NCBI RefSeq assembly: GCF_005885815.1
Contig: NZ_CP040602.1
Span: 1,627,630-1,691,629, forward strand
Source: Thiomicrorhabdus sediminis
GTDB taxonomy: Bacteria > Pseudomonadota > Gammaproteobacteria > Thiomicrospirales > Thiomicrospiraceae
DNA: 64,000 bases
Reading direction: 5' to 3'
The position numbers were made by a program, and so were the translations under genes. Every line of letters starts with the position of its first letter. The stretch's first letter is position 1. The notes under the pieces were generated by a model. It ran no database searches and was not told the DNA's origin. It was given only the letters and a program-made list of their open reading frames with translations. Shown piece by piece: positions 18,008 to 26,980 of this stretch.

Positions 18008-18751
18008 TTAACGAATTGACAACAGTGAGTCAGATTTTTGTGCATGACTTTTGGTCGTTGCCATCATTTTGATCTGTAACTCATACTTACGGGATAATTC
18101 AATCATGTTCACCAAAGCTTCGGCGGTATTGACATTGCTGCTTTCCAAAGCACCGCTAACCACGACAACATTTTCCTGCAATGCTTCTGGTGCACCTTCT
18201 TTAAGGCGTGCATAACCATCCAAACCTTTTTCCAGGTCACCAGCCGCAGGCTTGGCCAACCGCAATCTATCGAGAATGACCAATTGGTTACTTGGTGAAT
18301 CGGCCGGCACAATCGAAATGGTGCCATCATCGCCAATCGTAATCGACTTGGTTGGTGGAATATTAATTGGCGTACCCGATTCATTTAAAACCGGGTTACC
18401 TTTGACGTCGACTAGATCACCGTTTTCCAGGACCTGCATACTGGCTGTGCGCACAAAAGCTTCACTGCCATCAGGCGCTTGAATGCCGATATAGCCGTCT
18501 TCTTTAGTCACCACATCCAATTCACGACCCGTCACCTTAATGGCACCTGCACTGAAGTCTGTCGCCGGACGTTCATCCATTGAATAGGCACGAGACTCCC
18601 AGCCCGGGCCTTCAACATGCTGAGCACGAAACACGTTAAAGTCTTTTTTAAACCCATCCGTGTTTGCATTCGCCAAGTTGTTTGCATTGTTGGCCTGAGA
18701 GAGCATTACCTCTTTCGCGCCACTCATTGCAATATAGAGCATCCGATCCAT
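18008..18751 (-). CDS. flgF: Proximal rod protein FlgF
   Basis: This 247-residue axial protein begins MDRMLYIAMSGAKEVMLSQANNANNLANANTDGF and ends with ESSNVNTAEALVNMIELSRKYELQIKMM, as FlgF does. It is the first gene of the flgFGH unit and follows a strong sigma-54 promoter. Confidence 0.94.
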   Translation of the reverse strand: MDRMLYIAMSGAKEVMLSQANNANNLANANTDGFKKDFNVFRAQHVEGPGWESRAYSMDERPATDFSAGAIKVTGRELDVVTKEDGYIGIQAPDGSEAFVRTASMQVLENGDLVDVKGNPVLNESGTPINIPPTKSITIGDDGTISIVPADSPSNQLVILDRLRLAKPAAGDLEKGLDGYARLKEGAPEALQENVVVVSGALESSNVNTAEALVNMIELSRKYELQIKMMATTKSHAQKSDSLLSIR

Positions 18752-18917
18752 TGTCTGACTCCAACGTAATTATTTAACTGGTCGTAAATTGGGGTGATCG
18801 CAAAATGCTCAACACCCCGTTTTTTATTTTGAACCCTATTATTAATTTGGGTCTACGCCCGATTAGGTTCCCTTGTGTGCCAGTATTTTGACAATACTTG
18901 CTTTTCAATAGTTAACT

Positions 18918-18933
18918 AGCATAGTGCGTGCCA
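18918..18933 (-). promoter_or_regulatory. Sigma-54 promoter of flgFGH
   Basis: On the minus strand the site reads TGGCACGCACTATGCT, which keeps TGGCACG and the GC pair at the RpoN spacing of 10 bases. It is about 170 bp upstream of flgF and points at it. Confidence 0.8.
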
Positions 18934-18953
18934 AAAAATAAAATCTTTTGTTC

Positions 18954-18979
18954 TAAAGTATTTAGAAAGCAGTCGATAA
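18954..18979 (+). promoter_or_regulatory. Sigma-28-like site opposite flgF
   Basis: TAAAGTAT, 10 bases, then GTCGATAA resembles a FliA promoter with one mismatch in the -10 and the same spacing as the flgM site. It lies on the plus strand and would transcribe toward the 3' end of flgE, where no ORF is apparent. Confidence 0.35.
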
Positions 18980-19000
18980 GCTTATATAGAGAGGTGTAGA

Positions 19001-19030
19001 TAGAAAAAAGCCGGCAAGATAATGCCGGCA
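19001..19030 (-). terminator. Terminator behind flgE
   Basis: On the minus strand GCCGGC and GCCGGC (self-complementary arms) are separated by 8 bases and followed by six T. It lies 36 bp after the flgE stop and ends flgBCDE. Confidence 0.75.
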
Positions 19031-19065
19031 AGACCAGAAAAAAATCGTTAAATAATTTAACTAAA

Positions 19066-20712
19066 TTATAAATTTAGAATTGTCTGCGTCAGAGTCTGAG
19101 AGGTTGAGATTACCTGAGCCGATGCCTGATAAGTTCTCTGGGTCTGAATCATATTGACCAGCTCACCAGCAACATCGACATTGGAATATTCAAGTGAACC
19201 CGCTTGAATCGTACCAAACCCGTTATTCTGTGGTGTACCCAATTGAACAGTACCAGAAGTGAAGTTTTCCGCATACATTTGCCCACCTAACTTCTCCATA
19301 CCATTTTTATCTGAGAAGTTGGCCAGACCAAGCTGAGCGACCGGGATAGAACGTCCATTTGAATAACGCGCCTCGATCACCCCGTCCAAACCGGTTGTTA
19401 AACCAACCAAGTCACCGATTTTGAAACCGTTCTGAGTCACACCACGAAGGTTGTTAGAACCTGAGAACTGAGTCATATCATCAAACGATAAATCGATTTC
19501 AAAATTACCGGCTGTTGCTGTCTCACCACCTAATGGATCTGTCGCACCGGTTAAAGGAGTATCAATAACAAAGTGTAACTTCGGCTGGTTAGCTGTCTTA
19601 GTCCAGTTCAAGTTTGACGCCGCAAGCGCAGTATCAACATCGGAACCGGCTACCCCAACGATACCCGCACCGTTATTGGTAATATCATAGTTACCCGCAC
19701 CATCATCAGGCTGATAAACACCCATTAACTCACCACTGGTGTTAAAACGCATTTCATACACTTGCCCTGAGGCTCCAGCACCAGTCGCAGCATAATTTGG
19801 AATGGTTCCATCAGGCAAAGACACATGCCCACTATTTTCCCACTGCCCCGTATCATCGTTGTAATCCTGCATCGTGTACTGCACCAGCCATGAAGTATAT
19901 TTCACTTGGGTACCAGCCGCTGCTGGAACAACACCGTTAGCATCGGTATTCGAAATAGCATTCCCCGCGCCATCATCAGCAGGAACAACATCACGCTTAT
20001 AGAAGTTAATCGTCAAACGGTGCTCTCCACCTAAAGAGTCATACACATCTTTGGTTGTGGAGAAATCAGGAAAACCTGTATAGGCACCACTCGCGCCATC
20101 AGGCTGGAATAATTTATCCAGGTTAGTCGTCGAACCAATGGAGTCATCTGTTGCAGCGACACCGGTGTTGGTACCTTGTGGATCGACGTTAAACGGTAGC
20201 TCACCATTTAAGTTGATATCAAATGTCATCTCATCCGTAGCACGCGGCTCACGGTTCAATGCATCCAAATCAATGGAACTCAATGTCGTATCAAAGACCG
20301 GGTTTGCTTCCGTAGACAAGGTTTCATTCAAACGGTATCCCTGAACTCGGTTACCCTCTTGCGAGGTCAAATAACCATCTTTATCGAGTTTAAAAGAACC
20401 GTTACGAGTATAAACATTATCATAACGGCCGGTTTTGTCTTCTAGAATAAAGAAGCCTTCGCCATCGACCGCCATATCCAGCTCTCGACCGGTACCGTTA
20501 ATCGTCCCTTGACCGAAGTCTTGAGTGATTGCAGCAACACGCACCCCACTACCAGGTGAATTTTGCGCACCTGAAAACAGGTCTGCAAACTCAGCACGAG
20601 AACCCTTAAAACCAACAGATTGCGCGTTTGCCAAGTTATTGGAAATAACGCCTAAACCGTTAGACGCTGCGTTAATACCACTAAGGGCATTTAAGTCATA
20701 TGATCCACCCAT
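19066..20712 (-). CDS. flgE: Flagellar hook protein FlgE
   Basis: This 548-residue hook protein has the axial N-terminus (LNALSGINAASNGLGVISNNLANAQSVGFKGSRAEFADLF) and C-terminus (EYSNVDVAGELVNMIQTQRTYQASAQVI). It is longer than the 400-residue enterobacterial form because of a large central variable domain. It is last in flgBCDE, 74 bp after flgD. Confidence 0.94.
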   Translation of the reverse strand: MGGSYDLNALSGINAASNGLGVISNNLANAQSVGFKGSRAEFADLFSGAQNSPGSGVRVAAITQDFGQGTINGTGRELDMAVDGEGFFILEDKTGRYDNVYTRNGSFKLDKDGYLTSQEGNRVQGYRLNETLSTEANPVFDTTLSSIDLDALNREPRATDEMTFDINLNGELPFNVDPQGTNTGVAATDDSIGSTTNLDKLFQPDGASGAYTGFPDFSTTKDVYDSLGGEHRLTINFYKRDVVPADDGAGNAISNTDANGVVPAAAGTQVKYTSWLVQYTMQDYNDDTGQWENSGHVSLPDGTIPNYAATGAGASGQVYEMRFNTSGELMGVYQPDDGAGNYDITNNGAGIVGVAGSDVDTALAASNLNWTKTANQPKLHFVIDTPLTGATDPLGGETATAGNFEIDLSFDDMTQFSGSNNLRGVTQNGFKIGDLVGLTTGLDGVIEARYSNGRSIPVAQLGLANFSDKNGMEKLGGQMYAENFTSGTVQLGTPQNNGFGTIQAGSLEYSNVDVAGELVNMIQTQRTYQASAQVISTSQTLTQTILNL

Positions 20713-20786
20713 AATGTGTCTCCTTGTGTTGCCCCGTTTCCGGGTTATATATAACTTTAATTTTTTTAAAATATTCTATTGATTGA

Positions 20787-21479
20787 TTAACCGCTGATTT
20801 CTCGAACCGCATCCATACCCAGTTTTTCACCGGTTGCCAAACCTAATGTCATAGAACCATCGGCATTGATCGATACATTATTGACTCGAGAACCGACAAT
20901 CGTGTCTATCCCGACCAGCTCGCCATTTTCATCCGTCCCGTAAGCGGTCAATGAATAGACTCCTGAAGCTCTGGAGACATCCGACTCATCTAAACCATTC
21001 CACGCTACCAAAGCTTCTCCAGGATTCAAGTCGTCCATAAAAATCTCTTGCACAGGCCCACTGTCATCAGTAATCACAATAGTGACATCGCTCAATGGCT
21101 GTTCAACATTCAACTTAAAGTTGGACTCCTGATCTTGAGTATGGGAAAAGTCTTCACCATTAACCTGGACATTTTTACCAATCAGAGAAGCCGCCTGTGA
21201 AGTTTGCATATTCTGGAAACTGGTCGTAAGCGCTACAATTGAACTATTCATTTGTGTTGTCGCTTCCAACTGACTCATTTGTGTCAAATCGGTAACAAAG
21301 CTGGTGGGATCCATCGGCTTCGACGGATCTTGGTTTTGCAACTGAGTGGTCAGCAATCTTAAAAAATCCGCCTGCCCCATCTGATTCTTCGGAGCACCGC
21401 TTTTAGGGTTTACCGCCTGCTGCATGGCTTCCACATAGCTGGCGCCGTTATTATTGACATCAGGAACTGTAATTGGCAT
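20787..21479 (-). CDS. flgD: Hook-capping protein FlgD
   Basis: This 230-residue protein has the FlgD N-terminal region (MGQADFLRLLTTQLQNQDPSKPMDPTSFVTDLTQMSQLE) and a C-terminal FlgD Ig-like part (LNPGEALVAWNGLDES). It caps the growing hook. Spacing to flgC is 10 bp. Confidence 0.94.
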   Translation of the reverse strand: MPITVPDVNNNGASYVEAMQQAVNPKSGAPKNQMGQADFLRLLTTQLQNQDPSKPMDPTSFVTDLTQMSQLEATTQMNSSIVALTTSFQNMQTSQAASLIGKNVQVNGEDFSHTQDQESNFKLNVEQPLSDVTIVITDDSGPVQEIFMDDLNPGEALVAWNGLDESDVSRASGVYSLTAYGTDENGELVGIDTIVGSRVNNVSINADGSMTLGLATGEKLGMDAVREISG

Positions 21480-21489
21480 AACTTACTCC

Positions 21490-21900
21490 TTACTTCCCTA
21501 GCTGGATGGTACGCATCAATATCTGCTTGGAAGTGTTCATTACTTCGATATTGGTCTCATAGGATCTTGAGGCCGACATCATATTCGCCATCTCTTCGAC
21601 CACATTGACATTAGGTCGATAGATATAGCCCTTATCATCCGCTAGAGGATGGCCTGGGTTATATTCCATTTTTGCAGGCTTCTGATCTTCAACAATCTCT
21701 TTGACGCGCACACCCCCGGTAGGTTCCTGCAGATTACCTTCCAAAATCGTTTGAAAAACCGGCTGTTTGGAACGGTAAATTTCATCTTTATTAGAGCTGA
21801 TCGAATCCACGTTAGCCATATTCGAAGCCACGGTATTCAAACGGACTGTTTGCGCATGCAACCCGGTTGCGGAAATATCCAGAATTCTAAACATTGACAT
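21490..21900 (-). CDS. flgC: Proximal rod protein FlgC
   Basis: This 136-residue axial protein has a standard FlgC N-terminus (FRILDISATGLHAQTVRLNTVASNMANVDS) and C-terminus (YRPNVNVVEEMANMMSASRSYETNIEVM). It lies 42 bp after flgB in the same unit. Confidence 0.95.
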   Translation of the reverse strand: MSMFRILDISATGLHAQTVRLNTVASNMANVDSISSNKDEIYRSKQPVFQTILEGNLQEPTGGVRVKEIVEDQKPAKMEYNPGHPLADDKGYIYRPNVNVVEEMANMMSASRSYETNIEVMNTSKQILMRTIQLGK

Positions 21901-21942
21901 GATTTAGACCTCTCATTTTCAGTGTATTACGACCAACCAGGA

Positions 21943-22341
21943 TTATTCACCGCGCAAAGCGCCACGAATACCAGTGATACGGCTATTTAAAAATTCCAAT
22001 GTTGCTTGGTGCTGCATGGCGTTTTCCATAAATTGAGATTTCTCAATATGGGTTTCTACCGTGTTACCATCAAGGGAAGGCTGTGTCGGCTGACGATACA
22101 TGACATATTGCGATGTAGACATAAAGCCTTCAGATTGAATGTGACGGGAATTTGTCACTTTCATCTGAGAATCAAACGGCGATTGCTCACCGGCGGCATC
22201 CTGCATCGCTTTACGGAAATCCAAATCTTGCGCTTTGAAATTAGGCGTATCGGCATTTGCCAAATTATTGGCTAAAAGGTTGGCACGCTCATTACGTACT
22301 CTTAATGCCTGCTCATGTATGCCAAAAATTGATTCTGCCAT
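21943..22341 (-). CDS. flgB: Proximal rod protein FlgB
   Basis: This 132-residue rod protein (RVRNERANLLANNLANADTPNFKAQDLDF, ending LEFLNSRITGIRGALRGE) is the first gene of flgBCDE. It is preceded by a sigma-54 site about 75 bp upstream and a sigma-28 site about 140 bp upstream. Confidence 0.95.
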   Translation of the reverse strand: MAESIFGIHEQALRVRNERANLLANNLANADTPNFKAQDLDFRKAMQDAAGEQSPFDSQMKVTNSRHIQSEGFMSTSQYVMYRQPTQPSLDGNTVETHIEKSQFMENAMQHQATLEFLNSRITGIRGALRGE

Positions 22342-22412
22342 AACTGTTCCCTTTTCTGGTGTTTGATTATTGAGTGTTTCTTTGACACTATTTCTATTTC
22401 TAACCAGGTATT

Positions 22413-22428
22413 AGCAACAGCAATGCCA
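22413..22428 (-). promoter_or_regulatory. Sigma-54 promoter of flgBCDE
   Basis: The minus-strand site TGGCATTGCTGTTGCT matches RpoN elements TGGCA and TTGC with the right spacing. It lies about 75 bp upstream of flgB. Confidence 0.8.
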
Positions 22429-22476
22429 AAAATTAGTTTTTTTGTTTTTTTTATTAAAGTTTAGCAAAAACGGGCG

Positions 22477-22503
22477 TTATCGGCCGCAATCGCAAAAACT
22501 TTA
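22477..22503 (-). promoter_or_regulatory. Perfect sigma-28 (FliA) promoter upstream of flgB
   Basis: On the minus strand the sequence is TAAAGTTT, 11 bases, GCCGATAA, an exact match to the enterobacterial FliA consensus. Transcripts would run through the sigma-54 site into flgB; I see no hairpin terminator between them. Confidence 0.75.
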
Positions 22504-22610
22504 GCCTTTAACTGGCAAAAAGGCGGAAAAAATTGCCATCCGCAAAACCACTCAATTTTTCACTTTAAATAACAGCAGCTTACACACCCAAAAGCAAAAC
22601 ATTGAGACAT

Positions 22611-22634
22611 AAAAAAACCCGCGAAAGCGGGCTT
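22611..22634 (-). terminator. Terminator behind flgT
   Basis: On the minus strand AAGCCCGC, a TTTC loop and GCGGGTT are followed by a T run. It is 34 bp after the flgT stop. Confidence 0.8.
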
Positions 22635-22667
22635 ATCAAGGTTTTCTCAGACTCTTCTAACAATCAA

Positions 22668-23999
22668 TTACCAAGCTTTGACAATATCACCGACTTGTAC
22701 GACTCCTTTTTTTGCCGTCAATTCTGCTACGGCAAATCTTGACATCACTCGAGTGATTTTCAAAAATGCACCGGGCTGAGTATCCAAACCAAGGTCGGCA
22801 CCGCCAAACCTGACCGGCCTGCCCGTTTTATGATAAACCGCCAAGTCATCACCGGCTTTAGCACCTGAATCGCCGGACAGTAAAATAATATATTGATCAT
22901 CGCGAACATCAATCACCTCTGATTGAAACGGCTTACAATGCAGATAATCCATCGCATCATTGACTTCCTTATCAAGCAACGCATGGAAAACCTTTCCGGT
23001 ATTGGTGGCAAAAAAAGCATTCGAACCGAAAGGTCGATCGCGCCCTACCCAAACATCACCCTTGACATCAAACCCACCACGACTCTGATAAACCAGTTCA
23101 TTATTGAGAAGGTCGACAACATACCAGTCAGCTTCGACGTAACGACTGTCAGCCGGCACTTCTAGATTATAGTAACGCTTGATATGGGTTTTAATCCCGC
23201 GATCTTCAACATGAGAAGACATAGAACGCAAAACGGTCAACAGTACATATTGCGCAGCGGTCTGCTCTCTAACATTTCTCAAGACCTCGGGATTAATATT
23301 TGGGGTGACCTGACGATTAGGCTGAATATCGATCGAAGTCTGCAGCTTAACCAAATTTTGGTAACCTTCATTACGCAAACGACGCTCTAGCTCCAACTGA
23401 TAACCACTCAATAGATTAGCAATATCGTTCGCTTGCGCCGCATGCTCAAACACCACCGGCGCAATTGCCAAACGGGTTTGATATTGATTGCCCATCAAAT
23501 TGGTACAGACACCGCGCTCTTCGGTTAGACAGGCTTCAACGGTGACCTCATAATTCAAAGGTCCTTTTTTAGCTTGACCGTACAGGTCTTCTGCGTCTTC
23601 AAAACCTTCTTCAAGCACCGAAAAACTCTTCACTTTACTGTGCGAGGTGAAGCGCGTGCTATTTAATGTTAATTGATAATTTTCGACTGACTGGTCACTT
23701 TTAATGGAGACATTGTTTTTCAGACTGGCTTGCTCGAGCGCATCACGAATTGCCATTTTACGGGCAAAGGACTGATCAACATCCTTGGTAGGCGCGCTGC
23801 CTTTGACGACAACACAACTTTCCACTTGCGCCTTATTTGTCGGTACAGGATTAGGCGCTGGCGCATTATTCTGCAATGCTACCACCTGTTGTTCCTGTGG
23901 ACAATTCGCCTCATCGCAAAACAGATCTTGCCAAGCCGCCTGCGCAGCAAAACCATAAAAAACAGCACACAAACCAATTGTCTGAATCAGTCTCATCAT
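22668..23999 (-). CDS. flgT: Flagellar H-ring protein FlgT
   Basis: The 443-residue exported protein has a signal peptide (RLIQTIGLCAVFYGFAAQA) and a long periplasmic part. A helix rich in Ala near MAIRDALEQASLKNNVSIKSD, a central RLAIAPVVFEHAA strand, and a C-terminal TAKKGVVQVGDIVKAW fit the three-domain FlgT of Vibrio. FlgT forms an outer ring on the polar basal body that helps recruit stator proteins. ATG 23999 is chosen because the signal peptide starts there and cheV stops at 24004. The longer frame to 24107 lies inside cheV. It is cotranscribed with cheV. Confidence 0.75.
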   Translation of the reverse strand: MMRLIQTIGLCAVFYGFAAQAAWQDLFCDEANCPQEQQVVALQNNAPAPNPVPTNKAQVESCVVVKGSAPTKDVDQSFARKMAIRDALEQASLKNNVSIKSDQSVENYQLTLNSTRFTSHSKVKSFSVLEEGFEDAEDLYGQAKKGPLNYEVTVEACLTEERGVCTNLMGNQYQTRLAIAPVVFEHAAQANDIANLLSGYQLELERRLRNEGYQNLVKLQTSIDIQPNRQVTPNINPEVLRNVREQTAAQYVLLTVLRSMSSHVEDRGIKTHIKRYYNLEVPADSRYVEADWYVVDLLNNELVYQSRGGFDVKGDVWVGRDRPFGSNAFFATNTGKVFHALLDKEVNDAMDYLHCKPFQSEVIDVRDDQYIILLSGDSGAKAGDDLAVYHKTGRPVRFGGADLGLDTQPGAFLKITRVMSRFAVAELTAKKGVVQVGDIVKAW

Positions 24000-24003
24000 T
24001 GAG

Positions 24004-24975
24004 TTAGGCCTGTTTTTGTCTTTGCGCATTGACTTCTTCAATACGTTTAACGATGACCGTTGCCAATTCATCGGAATGCCATTTGGACAAGAATACATTG
24101 GCGCCAACCTTATTGGTCAGCGTCTCATTGAATCCACCGCTCAAAGACGAGTTAAGCACCACATAAAGATCTCTTAGACGCTCGTCCTTGCGAATACTTG
24201 AGGTTAAGGTATAACCGTCCATTTCAGGCATCTCGATATCGGAAATCACCATTAAAATTCGATCCGAAACAGCCGGTGCTATGCCTTTATCGGCATCGTC
24301 CGCCCACTTTCTGAGAAAATCCAACGCCAACTTACCGTTATTAACGATTTTATTGGCAATCCCCATGCGATCAAGAATGCTCTTCAGCTGCGAACGGGCA
24401 ACCGTCGAGTCATCGGCACCCAAGACAAAGAAATCATGGTCTTTGGTTTTAGCGATGTGTTTGCTAATGAACTCGTCCGACATGTCATCATCTAGCCCGG
24501 AAACTTCAGCCAACACTTTTTCCACATCGACAATCTGTACAATCTGTTCTTGCGCGCGAGTGATCCCGGTCAAATAATTAACGTTCTGCAACGAATCCGG
24601 TGGTGGCAGAATATCTTCCCAACGCAGGTGAACAATGCGATCGACATCTTCCACCAAAAAGCCCTGAACCGAACTATTGAACTCGGTCACAATGGTAAGA
24701 CTGTCACCATAATTTTCCGGTTGAATCGGTTGCAGATCAAGCGCTTTGGCAAGATCGATCATCGGCATGGTCTGACCACGAATATCGGCCACCCCAACAA
24801 TACGCGAATCGGACTTAGGCACGCCTGAAATTTTAGGTGTACGAATTACTTCACGCACCTTAAATACGTTAATTCCAAACAGCTGCTTACCTTTAATAGT
24901 GAACAGCAACAACTCCATTCGGTTCATACCTGCCAAGGAGGTGCGTTGATCAACGCCTTTTAAGAAGCTAGACAT
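24004..24975 (-). CDS. cheV: Chemotaxis coupling protein CheV
   Basis: This 323-residue protein joins an N-terminal CheW-like domain (LLLFTIKGKQLFGINVFKVREVIR, VADIRGQTMPMIDL) to a receiver domain with the phosphoacceptor Asp246 in VISDIEMPEMDGY and acid residues DD at 188-189. CheV links chemoreceptors to the CheA kinase. In Vibrio cheV is followed by cheR before flgB; here flgT takes that place and no cheR is present. It diverges from flgA. Confidence 0.93.
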   Translation of the reverse strand: MSSFLKGVDQRTSLAGMNRMELLLFTIKGKQLFGINVFKVREVIRTPKISGVPKSDSRIVGVADIRGQTMPMIDLAKALDLQPIQPENYGDSLTIVTEFNSSVQGFLVEDVDRIVHLRWEDILPPPDSLQNVNYLTGITRAQEQIVQIVDVEKVLAEVSGLDDDMSDEFISKHIAKTKDHDFFVLGADDSTVARSQLKSILDRMGIANKIVNNGKLALDFLRKWADDADKGIAPAVSDRILMVISDIEMPEMDGYTLTSSIRKDERLRDLYVVLNSSLSGGFNETLTNKVGANVFLSKWHSDELATVIVKRIEEVNAQRQKQA

Positions 24976-25106
24976 TTTTGAGCCACCTTACTTAAGTTGA
25001 ATAAACATTACACTGCCATCTTTTGCCGAATGTCCAATTATGGATTTATTATGACACCGGACTGGACCGCTTTATCTATGAATAACCATCATGTTAAACT
25101 GAGCCA

Positions 25107-25847
25107 ATGAAAAAAACTATGCGTTTATTTATCTTTAGCTCCATTTTGACATTATTCAGCGGTCAAATTCTGGCTAATCAACACCCTGCTGCCAATGCTG
25201 ATTCCAAACAGCCTCAGGAGCCGTATCAATCTATCGAAGCAATACATCAGAGTGTTCTGCAACACGTAAAGCAGAAACTAGGCCAAAAATTATTTGAGCC
25301 CAGCATAGATATCCGCAGACTGTCTCCTGAACTGAAACTCAGAAACTGCCAAAGTGACCTGCAGATTCAGGATAACAACCTGGATGATTATGCCGGGCGC
25401 ATGACCATTAGCGTGCATTGCTTAGAGCCGAAATGGCGAGTATTTGTACCGGTGAATGTTGATGGCAAACTGCCGGTGGTAAAAACCACTAAAGGAATTA
25501 TCAAAAAGGCCGTTATACAAGCCGACGAAATTACTATTGATTACATTCCCTATCGCCAAGTGCCGAATGGCGCCATGATCGATATAGAAAAAGCGGTTGG
25601 CATGCGCGCCAAACGATCGATTGGCGCCAATGACATTCTTAAAATACGCGACTTACAACCCCCTTACTGGGTATTCAAGGGGCATGGTGTCAATATTGTG
25701 ACACGTATTTCAGGGATTGAAGTAAGAACACGTGGTACGGCTCTAAAAAACGCTGTGGAAGGCCAGCAGGTTGACGTTGAAAACAATAGTTCTAAAAAAA
25801 TCGTCAAAGGCATAGTAATTGCTCCAAGTACCGTGCTAGTACCTTGA
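25107..25847 (+). CDS. flgA: P-ring assembly chaperone FlgA
   Basis: This 246-residue exported protein has a signal peptide and a C-terminal SAF domain (GIIKKAVIQADEITIDYIPY, AKRSIGANDILKIRDLQPPYWV). FlgA is the periplasmic chaperone for FlgI polymerisation. It diverges from cheV and is followed by flgM and flgN. Confidence 0.92.
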   Translation: MKKTMRLFIFSSILTLFSGQILANQHPAANADSKQPQEPYQSIEAIHQSVLQHVKQKLGQKLFEPSIDIRRLSPELKLRNCQSDLQIQDNNLDDYAGRMTISVHCLEPKWRVFVPVNVDGKLPVVKTTKGIIKKAVIQADEITIDYIPYRQVPNGAMIDIEKAVGMRAKRSIGANDILKIRDLQPPYWVFKGHGVNIVTRISGIEVRTRGTALKNAVEGQQVDVENNSSKKIVKGIVIAPSTVLVP

Positions 25848-25881
25848 ATGCAAAAAGTTATTTAAATTTTAAAATTAATAC

Positions 25882-25907
25882 TAAAGCTTTCTCGCTACTG
25901 CCGATAC
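25882..25907 (+). promoter_or_regulatory. Sigma-28 promoter of flgM
   Basis: TAAAGCTT, 10 bases, then GCCGATAC lies 62 bp upstream of flgM. A FliA promoter in front of flgM is the standard feedback arrangement, in which sigma-28 makes its own inhibitor. Confidence 0.7.
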
Positions 25908-25968
25908 AAATAGTGTAAACACTAGAATTAGTGATAGAATACCTATAACTCCATGTGAGGCTGGAAAA

Positions 25969-26274
25969 ATGGATATTAAAAATCTAACCAATAATATCGG
26001 TGCAAATCGTGCAAACGACAGTTTGAAGTCACCGACTAAGGAAGGCGGTTCTCAAGCCAGTGGCACCCAAACCGGTGCAACCGATCGAGTAACCCTAACA
26101 GATGTTTTATCTCAGGTGCGTGAATTAGAATCACGTTCTAAAGAGGTTAGCGTTGATAACAGCGAACGCATCGCGCAAATCAAAGCCGCCATCAATAATG
26201 GCAGCTACAATGTGGATGCGGAAAAAATCGCGCAAAAGCTAATCCAAACCGAAGCACTCTTTAGCAAGGTTTAA
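25969..26274 (+). CDS. flgM: Anti-sigma-28 factor FlgM
   Basis: This 101-residue protein has the FlgM pattern: a disordered Ser/Gly/Thr-rich N-terminus, then VTLTDVLSQVRELESR and IAQIKAAINNGSYNVDAEKIAQKLIQTE, the sigma-binding helices. It holds FliA inactive until it is exported through the completed hook. Confidence 0.92.
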   Translation: MDIKNLTNNIGANRANDSLKSPTKEGGSQASGTQTGATDRVTLTDVLSQVRELESRSKEVSVDNSERIAQIKAAINNGSYNVDAEKIAQKLIQTEALFSKV

Positions 26275-26282
26275 TTTTTCTT

Positions 26283-26774
26283 ATGAGCGAAGCAGATAAC
26301 ACGCGTTTTGACAAAGACTTATTCGCCTCACACATCGATAAGTTAAAAACCTTTTTATCTGCATTCAGTGACACACTATCCACTGAATCGCAAGCAATCC
26401 GCAATGCCGACACCGCAGGTATTGAAAAAATCGTGGCTGAAAAACAGAGCCTTTCTGTCGAAATAGAACAACTTTCAGCGGCAATCGAAGCTCTATTAGA
26501 ACCCCTTCAGGCGAATATCTTCAGCTTTACAGAACACCCTGCCTTTGAAGAACTTAGCGATAAAGATCAACAGCTACTGATCGAAACCCTACAATGGGTT
26601 CAACAGTGTCATGATCAAAACCTGGCCAATGGCATGGCAATCCAAACCTTAAGCAATATTAATCGTCACGCCTTGGACATCCTTAGCGGTAAAACCGAAA
26701 AAGACGTTAAGCTATACAGTGCGAGCGGTGAAAAGACCTCGAGCAAACCTAGAAAATCTTTAGGCAAAGCCTAA
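26283..26774 (+). CDS. flgN: Flagellar export chaperone FlgN
   Basis: This 163-residue, largely helical protein fits FlgN, the chaperone for FlgK and FlgL. Visible features are a long heptad-rich region (residues 15-80) and position 8 bp after flgM. Sequence conservation in this family is low, so position carries most weight. Confidence 0.85.
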   Translation: MSEADNTRFDKDLFASHIDKLKTFLSAFSDTLSTESQAIRNADTAGIEKIVAEKQSLSVEIEQLSAAIEALLEPLQANIFSFTEHPAFEELSDKDQQLLIETLQWVQQCHDQNLANGMAIQTLSNINRHALDILSGKTEKDVKLYSASGEKTSSKPRKSLGKA

Positions 26775-26980
26775 GCCCTACCCTTCTTCAAAATGATTAA
26801 GCCAACTCGATTAAATTTGGCGTAATTACTGCTTATTTAAGCTATAGAATTTTACCTTGAGCCATTGTCATTTAAAGAGTAAACATCGACATCAAGCCGG
26901 AATTTTTCTGCTTTTAGCGATAAAAAACGTCTAAAATGAACTGACTCGAACAATCAACCTTAAGCAAAAGAGAATAATCT

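Larger units (their letters stand above)
18752..19065. other. Intergenic region between flgE and flgF
   Basis: The 314 bp hold the sigma-54 promoter of flgF, a weaker sigma-28-like site on the other strand, and the terminator behind flgE. No gene is visible. Confidence 0.7.
22342..22667. other. Intergenic region between flgT and flgB
   Basis: The 326 bp hold two promoters directed at flgB (sigma-54 and sigma-28) and the terminator behind flgT. No gene is visible. Confidence 0.7.

Noticed and set aside
22668-24107. Longer FlgT start at 24107
   Set aside because: It would lie inside cheV, and the signal peptide starts at 23999.
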